Assembly (NCBI GenBank): GCA_019689775.1
Contig: JADGGV010000201.1
Span: 1 to 7,254, forward strand
Direction of reading: 5' to 3'
Source: Gemmatimonadota bacterium
GTDB taxonomy: Bacteria > Gemmatimonadota > Gemmatimonadetes > Longimicrobiales > RSA9
DNA length: 7,254 bases
In this document: piece after piece, positions 1-4,991 of the stretch
Numbering within the stretch: the stretch's first letter is position 1
Layout: each line of letters starts with the position of its first letter
Made by a program: the position numbers and the translations under genes
The notes under the pieces: model-generated
Seen by the model: the letters and a program-made list of their open reading frames with translations, nothing else
The model's database searches: none
What the model was told of the DNA's origin: nothing

Positions 1-57
1 CCGCCCGCGCGGGGGCGGGGCGCCGGGGGGGGGGGGGGGCCCCCACCCCGGGGCGGG
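1..57. repeat. G/C homopolymer tract at the left edge
   Basis: This stretch is almost entirely G and C. It includes an uninterrupted run of 15 G (25-39) followed directly by five C (40-44), with further G runs at 11-15, 17-20, 50-53 and 55-59. It could form a G-quadruplex or a G/C hairpin. Such tracts are also typical places for sequencing or assembly error at a contig edge, so the run length should not be trusted. No coding function is visible. Confidence 0.7.
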
Positions 58-79
58 GGCCGCGCGGCGCCGCGCGGCC
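58..79. repeat. Perfect 22-base palindrome
   Basis: The 22 bases are identical to their own reverse complement, centred between 68 and 69 (half-site GGCCGCGCGGC). There is no spacer and no T tract after it, so it is not a normal intrinsic terminator. In DNA this GC-rich, such palindromes can arise by chance. A cruciform or protein-binding site is possible but not supported by anything else here. Confidence 0.6.
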
Positions 80-96
80 TGGCGCACGAAGCGGAT

Positions 97-120
97 GCTC
101 GGAGCGGCAGCTCGGAGCGG
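97..120. repeat. Short tandem direct repeat, 11 bases twice
   Basis: GCTCGGAGCGG occurs at 97-107 and again at 110-120, separated by CA. Only two copies are present and no function can be assigned. Confidence 0.6.
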
Positions 121-388
121 ACGCGCGAGGCGGCTGGAGGCGAGATGGCTGCTCCTGACGAGGAGTCCGCGGCGCGACGCGGGCGGGAGCGGCGATGCGT
201 TGCGACGAGGCAACGGACCGTGCGGGATGGAGGCGTGCCCGGGGCCCGCAGCGGCGACCGGCGGGTACGGAACCTGGCCGGGCGAGGCGCAGGAGCCTCC
301 GCCGCTTCGGCGCCCGTGGCGAGGAGGCCGCAGCGATGCGGCGCGGATGCGGCACGCCGGAGCCCGTGAGGCGTGGGGGGACGGCGAC

Positions 389-419
389 ACAGCCCCCGAT
401 GTCGGGGGCTGTCGTGTTT
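389..419 (+). terminator. Probable intrinsic terminator upstream of the LigD gene
   Basis: ACAGCCCCCGA (389-399) and TCGGGGGCTGT (402-412) form a perfect 11-base-pair inverted repeat, with TG between them; in RNA the innermost pairs would open into a small loop. The stem is followed by CGTGTTT, a short U-containing tail, so it reads as a terminator on the plus strand. It would end a transcript arriving from the left, or act as an attenuator in a leader. It also argues against beginning the LigD protein at the ATG at 195, because that frame would cross the hairpin. Confidence 0.55.
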
Positions 420-542
420 CCGGGCGCCGGAGTGCGGACCCTGACTTGCAGTCCGCCGTCCGGGCGGATGTGGCGGCGGAACGGGCCGGTGTGGGGTCGG
501 CGGGAGCGTGCGGGCCCGAGCGGAGCGAGGCGCGGAACGGCG

Positions 543-1508
543 ATGGTGCGAGGAGCGACGGGCCGGAGGAGCCCGCGCGTGGGCCGGGCGCACGGCGATG
601 CGGAGCCGGCCGAGGTGGTGGCCGGGGTTCGGTTGACGAGCCCCGGGCGAGTGCTCTACGCCGAGCAGGGCGTCACGAAGCTGGACCTGGCGCGGTACTA
701 TGAGTCGGTGTCCGACCGGATGCTTCCCCTTCTCTCGCGCCGGCCGCTCAGCCTCGTGCGTTGCCCGCAGGGGCGGCGGACGGCGTGCTTCTACCAGAAG
801 CACGCCGATGAGACGTTCCCTAAGGCGGTCCGGCGGATTCGGATCGCGGAGAAGGCCGGGCCGGTGAAGGAGTACGCGTACGTCACGTCGCTGGCGGGCG
901 TCGTGGCGCTGGTGAACCTCGGGACCCTCGAGTTGCACACGTGGGGCGTGCACGTGGACCGGCTGGAGCGGCCGGATCGGCTGGTGTTCGACCTGGATCC
1001 GGGGCCGGGCGTGGCGTGGGACGCTGTCTGTGAGGCGGCGCTGCACCTGCGGGACCGGCTCGAGGAACTGGGGCTGCGCTGCTTCGCGAAGACGACGGGC
1101 GGCAAGGGGCTGCATGTCGTCGTGCCGCTGCTGCGACGGGCGGCCTGGCGGCAGACGGCCGGGTTCGCGCGGGCGTTCGCGAAGGCGATCGAGGCCGAGG
1201 ACCCGGACCGGTTCACGACGGAGGTCGCGAAGGCCAGGCGGCACGACCGGATCCTCATCGATTACCTGCGCAACACCCGCGGTGCGACCGCCGTGGAGGC
1301 GTACTCCACTCGCGCGCGGCCGCACGCCCCCGTGGCGACGCCGGTACGGTGGGACGAGGTCGGGCCCGGCCTGCGGCCGGACGGCTACACCGTATCGAAC
1401 TTCGGCGAGCGGCTGCGGGCGCTGGGGGGCGAGGACCCGTGGGCGGGCTATCGGGAGGCGCGGCAGGCGCTGCCGGCGACGGCGCTGCGGGCGCTCGGGG
1501 TATCCTAG
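543..1508 (+). CDS. ligD: Stand-alone LigD-type polymerase domain (DNA end-joining primase-polymerase)
   Basis: The 321-residue product matches the polymerase (archaeo-eukaryotic primase-like) domain of bacterial LigD, which adds nucleotides, often ribonucleotides, at broken DNA ends during Ku-dependent non-homologous end joining. Visible signatures in order: GVRLTSPGRVLY near residue 28, RCPQG...CFYQKHA near 73-88, the metal-binding pair in VFDLDPG (D150 and D152), KTTGGKGLHVVVPL with H191, and the third catalytic Asp in ILIDYLRN (D240), followed by GATAVEAYSTRARP. These correspond to D669, D671 and D759 of Pseudomonas LigD, so it looks active. No ligase or nuclease domain is fused; the protein stops just after the polymerase fold. 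The ATG at 543 leaves a short 25-residue leader before the conserved fold. A weak purine stretch precedes it and no ideal ribosome site is seen; GTG codons at 546, 615 and 618 are alternatives. The family call is secure, the start is not. Confidence 0.88.
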   Translation: MVRGATGRRSPRVGRAHGDAEPAEVVAGVRLTSPGRVLYAEQGVTKLDLARYYESVSDRMLPLLSRRPLSLVRCPQGRRTACFYQKHADETFPKAVRRIRIAEKAGPVKEYAYVTSLAGVVALVNLGTLELHTWGVHVDRLERPDRLVFDLDPGPGVAWDAVCEAALHLRDRLEELGLRCFAKTTGGKGLHVVVPLLRRAAWRQTAGFARAFAKAIEAEDPDRFTTEVAKARRHDRILIDYLRNTRGATAVEAYSTRARPHAPVATPVRWDEVGPGLRPDGYTVSNFGERLRALGGEDPWAGYREARQALPATALRALGVS

Positions 1509-1589
1509 CCGGCACCGGCACTTCCCTGCCGCGCTACGTCCTCGCGCGCCACATTTGTTTTCCACCCGATACGACGTCCGCCCGATCCG

Positions 1590-1651
1590 TTTCGCTCGCG
1601 CTCCCTCCGCCGCCCGTTCCCGGACGGGCGGGAGCGGGAGTGGAAGCGAAA
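1590..1651. repeat. Nested inverted repeat in the convergent spacer
   Basis: An outer pair, TTTCGCT (1590-1596) and AGCGAAA (1645-1651), encloses an inner perfect hairpin, CCGCCCGT (1610-1617) and ACGGGCGG (1624-1631), with a 6-base loop. Between them a CTCC/GGAG pairing is also possible. It lies about 80 bases after the LigD stop. No T tract follows on either strand, so it may be an RNA 3'-end structure or a factor-dependent termination zone rather than a textbook terminator. Confidence 0.5.
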
Positions 1652-1680
1652 GCCGGCGCGGCACACGGGTCTGCCGGACC

Positions 1681-1700
1681 GGGTTCGAGGCGCCGAACCC
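1681..1700. repeat. Small inverted repeat
   Basis: GGGTTCG (1681-1687) and CGAACCC (1694-1700) form a perfect 7-base-pair stem around a 6-base loop. It sits between the nested repeat to its left and the strong terminator-like hairpin to its right. The GGTTCG resembles part of a tRNA T-arm, but no tRNA surrounds it. Confidence 0.45.
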
Positions 1701-1709
1701 CGGGCGCAC

Positions 1710-1751
1710 GGAGGGGGCGGCTGGTCCGAGTCCAGCCGCCCCCTCCCCTTT
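1710..1751. terminator. Strong terminator-like hairpin between convergent genes
   Basis: GGAGGGGGCGGCTGG (1710-1724) pairs perfectly with CCAGCCGCCCCCTCC (1732-1746) around a 7-base loop, giving a 15-base-pair stem. On the plus strand it is followed by CCTTT, a weak U tail. On the minus strand it begins about 38 bases after the stop of the TPR gene, but no T run follows in that direction. It most likely insulates the two converging genes. The direction in which it works best cannot be settled by eye. Confidence 0.6.
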
Positions 1752-1783
1752 GCTCCGCCGCGGGCCGCGCAGGCCTGCTACGG

Positions 1784-2494
1784 CTAGTTCCCGGCCGGGC
1801 GCCGGGTCGCGGTCTGCGCCGCGGCCTGCGCTTCCGCGAGCCGCATCTCGACGATCGAGTGCTCGGGCACGCTGTCCGGCGTCATGGCCAGGAGCTTCTG
1901 GTAGAGCTCGGCGGCGCCGGCCGCGTCGCCGTGCTGCATGCGGAGCGTGGCGGCCGCATCGAGCGCCTGTCGGCGCTGGAACTCGAACGGCGCCTTGTCG
2001 GCGATGCGGAGGTAGGTGCTCTCCGACTGCTTGAGGTCGTTCTGCGCCTCGTAGGACGCCGCGAGGAGGAAGGCCCCGGTCGCGCCGAGCGGGGCGTCCA
2101 GGTCCTGCGCGAGCGGCTGCGCGACCTTCGCCGCGTCCTGCGGCTTGCCCTGCTCGAGCGCGGTGCGGGCGAGCAGGACGCGGGCCTCCGCCTCGGCCTG
2201 CGTGCCGTCGTACTTCGCGAGGAAGGTCTCGAGATCCCGGTTCGCGAGGGCGGGGTTGCCGCTGGCCGCCACCTGCCGGATCCGGTCGAGCTCCGCCGTC
2301 GCCTTGTCCTCGAGCCGCGTGCGGTAGCTGCGGTAATAGAGCGCGCCCAGTGCGGCGAAGGCGGCGACGGCGACGACGGCGATGAGGAGGCGCGCATTGC
2401 GGCGCGCCCACGCCGACGCCTCGATGACGCCGGCGATGAACTTGTCTTCGTCGACGGGCGACGCGTGCGACCGGATGGTGGTGTGTCGGGCCAT
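1784..2494 (-). CDS. Membrane-anchored TPR protein, YfgM-like (TPR_21 type)
   Basis: The 236-residue product has a short polar N-terminus and one hydrophobic helix (about residues 35-54, LLIAVVAVAAFAALGALYY). Several basic residues precede the helix (ARRNAR), so the N-terminus should face the cytoplasm and the rest the periplasm. The remainder is helical and reads as TPR-like hairpins: about 63-95, 98-130 (AEARVLLARTALEQGKPQDAA), 136-168 (GAFLLAASYEAQNDLKQSESTYLRIADKAP) and 174-204 (QALDAAATLRMQHGDAAGAAELYQKLLAM). Size and layout resemble YfgM, an inner-membrane partner of the Sec translocon and periplasmic chaperones. That assignment is by architecture, not by a diagnostic motif; a generic TPR scaffold is the alternative. 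MARHTTIRSH (ATG at 2492-2494) is chosen as the start because it leaves a compact single-anchor protein and a dedicated promoter lies about 70 bases upstream. No clear Shine-Dalgarno is seen. It follows the dehydrogenase gene after a 97-base gap. Confidence 0.75.
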   Translation of the reverse strand: MARHTTIRSHASPVDEDKFIAGVIEASAWARRNARLLIAVVAVAAFAALGALYYRSYRTRLEDKATAELDRIRQVAASGNPALANRDLETFLAKYDGTQAEAEARVLLARTALEQGKPQDAAKVAQPLAQDLDAPLGATGAFLLAASYEAQNDLKQSESTYLRIADKAPFEFQRRQALDAAATLRMQHGDAAGAAELYQKLLAMTPDSVPEHSIVEMRLAEAQAAAQTATRRPAGN

Positions 2495-2566
2495 GACTTG
2501 CGAACGGTTGTGAGGCCGAGCGCCCGCCGGCCGCGCAGGCGGCGGGGTTCGAATCCGCAAATCTCC

Positions 2567-2595
2567 AAAATATTTGGTCTTAGCCGCTCCGTCAA
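2567..2595 (-). promoter_or_regulatory. Sigma70-type promoter for the TPR gene
   Basis: Reading the minus strand, TTGACG (2595-2590) is followed after exactly 17 bases by TATTTT (2572-2567). This matches 5 of 6 consensus positions at -35 and 4 of 6 at -10, in a rare AT-rich island (about 2560-2581). The start site would fall near 2560, giving a leader of about 66 bases to the ATG. The -35 box contains the TGA stop (2594-2592) of the dehydrogenase gene. An imperfect dyad, CCAAAATATTTGG (2565-2577), covers the -10 box and might be an operator. Confidence 0.6.
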
Positions 2596-4808
2596 CCGCG
2601 CGGGGCGTCCGATGTGTCCGGGCGCGGCGGCGTGGTCGGCGGCGGCGCGACGGGGCGCCCGAGGAGCGGCGGCGCGGCGGGCCGTGGCGCGGGCGCCGCC
2701 GGGCGAGCCCTGGCGGACTCCGGCGTGGTGGCGGGGCGGCCGCCGGCCGCGGGTGCCGCCGGCGCCGGTCGAGCTTGCGCGGGCCGCGGCTGGGCGGGCT
2801 GCGCCGGCGCGGGTTGCGCCGGGGTCGGCTGCGCCGGCGTGGGCTGCGGCTGCACCGGAGCAGCGGGCGTCGCTTGCGCCGGTGCGCCCGGCTGTGGCGG
2901 CGCGGGCGCGGCGCCGGGGGCGCCGGGCTGACCGGGGACGGCGACGGCGGTGGAGCCGGCGGCGGTGGGCGGCGGCTGCGGGATGCGCGGGCCGGCGCCG
3001 GGGCGTGCGGCGCCGGAGTGGGCGAAGCGGGGCTCGGGATAGGCGGGTCCGGCGCGCCGTGGGAGGTTCTGACGCAACGTGAAGACGTAGAGGTTATCTC
3101 CGCGTGGTGTATTGAGTTGATGGTTTCCACCGGAAGCGACGGCTACGTACTGGATGCCGTTGATGGCGTAGGTGATCGGGCCGCCGCTGACGCCGGCGCC
3201 GGTGCGGTATTGCCAGCGGAGGTCGCCGGTCTCGGCATCGAAGGCGTCGAAGGCGCCGTCGGCCTGGCCGACGAAGACGAGGTCGCCGGCGGTGGCGAGG
3301 ACGCCGCCGAGGTTGGGGCGGGGCGTCCGGCGCTGCCAGCGGATCTGGCCGGTGGCCATGTCGAGGGCGGCGACGACGCCGAACTGCTCGGCGTCGGGGA
3401 GGTAGCGGAAGCTGCCGCCGAGCCACATGCGGCCGGGCTCGAAGGGCTGCGGCGTGCGGACGACGACCATCGGCTGGTTGAGGGCCAGGAGGTAGGCGAG
3501 GTTGCGGGTCGGCGAGTAGGCGACGGGCGACCAGCCGACGCCGCCGTTGGCGCCGGGGAGCATGCGGACGCCGGAATCGGTGGGCGGGGTGAAGAGGTTC
3601 TCCTGGGGGACGAAGTTGTCGGAGCGGAGGACGGGGCGTCCGGTGCCGGCGTCGACGATGTAGAGCCAGCCGGTCTTGCCGGCGTGGCCGACGTACGTCT
3701 TCCCTTCCCGGGTGAAGAGGAACGGCGGACTTCCGGGGCTGAGGTCCCAGACGTCGTGCGGGAGGTACTGGAAGTACCACTTCAGCTTCCCGGTCTCGCC
3801 GTCGAGGGCGACGATGGAGCCGGTGTAGAGGTTGTCGCCGGGGCGGGGCTCGCCGTTGAGGTCGGGGGACGGGTTGCCGACGGTGAAGAAGAGGGTGTTC
3901 GTGGCCGGGTCGTAGGCGGGCGTGGTCCAGACGGGGCCGCCGCCGTGGGTCCAGGCGGTGGGGAACTGTGCCTGGGTCTCGCGCTCGTGGGCGACGTCGC
4001 GGTTGAGCGGGGTGCCGAAGGGGTCGGTCTCCTTGAAGGAGCCCCACCAGCCGTTGGGCGCCTCGTCGGGGGCGGGGATGGTGTTCCAGACCCAGAGGCG
4101 CTTGCCGGTCTCGGCGTCGAAGACGGCGACGCGGCCGCGGATGCCGAACTCGCCGCCGGCCAGGCCGACGAAGACCTTCCCGGCGTAGGCGAGCGGCGCC
4201 ATGGTGATGCTGGCGGCCTCGTCGGAGAGCGTATCGACGAGGGCGGCGGTCCAGGCGACGGCGCCGGTTCGGTTGTCCAGGGCGACGAGGCGGCCGTCAA
4301 GCGTGCCGACGTAGACCTTGTTGCCCCAGGCGGCGACGCCGCGGTTGTTGGGGCCGCAGCAGAGGGGGATGGGCCGGAGGGCGGGGACGTACTCCCAGAG
4401 CTTCTCGCCGGTGGCGGCGTTGAGGGCGACGACGTGGCTCTCCGGCGTCGAGAGATACATGACCGTGCCGATGACGAGGGGCGTGGTCTCGAACGACTCC
4501 GGGATGCCGGTCTGGTAGATCCAGGCGAGCTGGAGCTCGCCGACGTTCTCGCGGTTGATCTGGTCGAGGCTGGAGAAGCGCTGGTTGTTGTAGCTGCCAC
4601 CGTAGGTCGGCCAGTTGGCGCCGGCGGGCGCGGAGAGGAGGAGCGTGTCGCTGGCGGGCGCGAAGTCGGGGCGGACGACGGTCGGCTGGGATCCGGCGAC
4701 GCGCGTGGGGACGTCGCCCCGATCGGGTTCCCTGTCGCGGTTGCACGCGGCGAGCGCGAGGAGCGCCAGGGACGCGAGGATGAGGGGGCGGCGGCTGCGA
4801 GGCGTCAT
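2592..4808 (-). CDS. PQQ-dependent alcohol-dehydrogenase-type lipoprotein with a long Pro/Ala-rich tail
   Basis: The 738-residue product starts with a lipoprotein signal (MTPRSRRPLILASLALLALAAC; C22 is the lipidated Cys). An eight-bladed quinoprotein propeller follows, recognisable by repeated DAxTGxxxW blade motifs such as LNAATGEKLWEY, FDAETGKRLWVW and LDMATGQIRWQ. The active-site set of PQQ alcohol dehydrogenases is present: adjacent cysteines C150-C151 (LCCGPNNRG), E220 in GGEFGIRG and N312 in TVGNPSPDLNG as metal ligands, W294 in GGGPVWTT under the cofactor, catalytic D355 in PHDVWDLSP, and K378 in AGKTGWLYIVD. It should oxidise an alcohol or similar substrate in the periplasm; the substrate and electron acceptor are unknown. 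There is no CXXCH haem site. The propeller ends near residue 578. Residues about 585-738 are a Pro/Ala/Gln-rich, probably disordered extension that usual family members (about 550-600 residues) lack. The ATG at 4808-4806 is chosen because it places the signal peptide at the N-terminus. Confidence 0.87.
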   Translation of the reverse strand: MTPRSRRPLILASLALLALAACNRDREPDRGDVPTRVAGSQPTVVRPDFAPASDTLLLSAPAGANWPTYGGSYNNQRFSSLDQINRENVGELQLAWIYQTGIPESFETTPLVIGTVMYLSTPESHVVALNAATGEKLWEYVPALRPIPLCCGPNNRGVAAWGNKVYVGTLDGRLVALDNRTGAVAWTAALVDTLSDEAASITMAPLAYAGKVFVGLAGGEFGIRGRVAVFDAETGKRLWVWNTIPAPDEAPNGWWGSFKETDPFGTPLNRDVAHERETQAQFPTAWTHGGGPVWTTPAYDPATNTLFFTVGNPSPDLNGEPRPGDNLYTGSIVALDGETGKLKWYFQYLPHDVWDLSPGSPPFLFTREGKTYVGHAGKTGWLYIVDAGTGRPVLRSDNFVPQENLFTPPTDSGVRMLPGANGGVGWSPVAYSPTRNLAYLLALNQPMVVVRTPQPFEPGRMWLGGSFRYLPDAEQFGVVAALDMATGQIRWQRRTPRPNLGGVLATAGDLVFVGQADGAFDAFDAETGDLRWQYRTGAGVSGGPITYAINGIQYVAVASGGNHQLNTPRGDNLYVFTLRQNLPRRAGPAYPEPRFAHSGAARPGAGPRIPQPPPTAAGSTAVAVPGQPGAPGAAPAPPQPGAPAQATPAAPVQPQPTPAQPTPAQPAPAQPAQPRPAQARPAPAAPAAGGRPATTPESARARPAAPAPRPAAPPLLGRPVAPPPTTPPRPDTSDAPRG
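2797..2856 (-). repeat. 15-base tandem repeat encoding QPxPA units
   Basis: Units of 15 bases (plus-strand form GGCTGCGCCGGCGCG) recur at 2797-2811, 2812-2826 and 2827-2841, with a degenerate fourth at 2842-2856. On the coding (minus) strand they give QPTPA, QPTPA and QPAPA in the dehydrogenase tail. The period is a multiple of three, so changes in copy number would keep the reading frame. Confidence 0.7.
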
Positions 4809-4991
4809 GGTCGTCGGGTCCGGTGCGAGCGCCGGCACGGTCGAGCCAGAGGTGTGGCGGCGCGGCGATTTGCAAGACGGGGGCCAGGTTACGACGCCGG
4901 GCCCCGGGGTGCTCCCGCCTGGCGTATGGCTTGCATCGACGCGCGCGGGCAAGGGCCTCAGCCAAATGCAGGCGACCGGAGCGGCTCGGAG
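4809..4991. other. Divergent intergenic region between the dehydrogenase and tamA genes
   Basis: This 183-base spacer separates two genes that point away from each other, so it should carry both promoters and could allow shared control. Beyond the sigma54-like sequence on the plus strand I see no convincing promoter for the dehydrogenase gene on the minus strand. GGAG at 4978-4981, 10 bases before the tamA ATG, is an acceptable ribosome binding site. TGCAT (4932-4936) and ATGCA (4966-4970) form a loose inverted pair. Confidence 0.5.
4920..4935 (+). promoter_or_regulatory. Candidate sigma54-type promoter for tamA
   Basis: TGGCGTATGGCTTGCA fits the sigma54 pattern TGGCACG-N4-TTGCA. It has the invariant GG (4921-4922) and GC (4933-4934) exactly 10 bases apart, the TGGC core of the -24 element, and a full TTGCA at -12; the other three -24 positions differ. 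Transcription would begin near 4946, about 46 bases before the tamA ATG. No enhancer site for an activator is recognised, so this rests on the motif and its position alone. Confidence 0.35.

Larger units (their letters stand above)
80..542. other. Long leader without a convincing gene
   Basis: All three forward frames stay open over long distances, but only because stop codons are rare in such GC-rich DNA. The translations are Arg/Gly/Ala-rich and match no family I know. Third codon positions are less biased than in the LigD gene that follows. One forward frame is open from the left edge to a TGA at 367-369, only 20 bases before a terminator hairpin. The 3' end of a gene entering from the left is therefore possible but not shown. 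I looked for RNase P RNA, tmRNA, SRP RNA and tRNA signatures and found none. A further small dyad lies at 452-468 (TCCGCC, 5-base loop, GGCGGA). Confidence 0.5.

Noticed and set aside
195..542. A 116-residue N-terminal extension of the LigD polymerase in the same frame
   Set aside because: The translation is Arg/Gly-rich with no family resemblance, third-position bias is weaker than in the LigD body, and the frame runs through a terminator-like hairpin. The known domain begins only about 25 residues after the ATG at 543.
2495..2570. tRNA-like sequence: GGTTCGAATCC (2546-2556) resembles a T-arm, followed by CTCCA
   Set aside because: The T stem would pair at only three of five positions, no matching acceptor strand or CU-N3-A anticodon loop can be built, and the AT-rich part is better explained as the -10 region of a minus-strand promoter.
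2495..3130. A longer N-terminus for the TPR protein from an upstream ATG on the minus strand
   Set aside because: The extra 212 residues are Pro/Arg-rich out-of-frame shadow of the dehydrogenase tail, and a good promoter lies inside the extension just before the shorter start.
4809..4952. A 48-residue N-terminal extension of the dehydrogenase from an upstream ATG
   Set aside because: It would bury the lipoprotein signal peptide inside the protein; the ATG at 4808-4806 places it correctly at the N-terminus.
2574..4991. A very long plus-strand open frame continuous with tamA
   Set aside because: It lies antisense to the dehydrogenase gene, whose product is unmistakable. The translation is Gly/Arg/Val-rich low complexity, and the absence of stops follows from the high GC content. 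The signal peptide fixes tamA at 4992.
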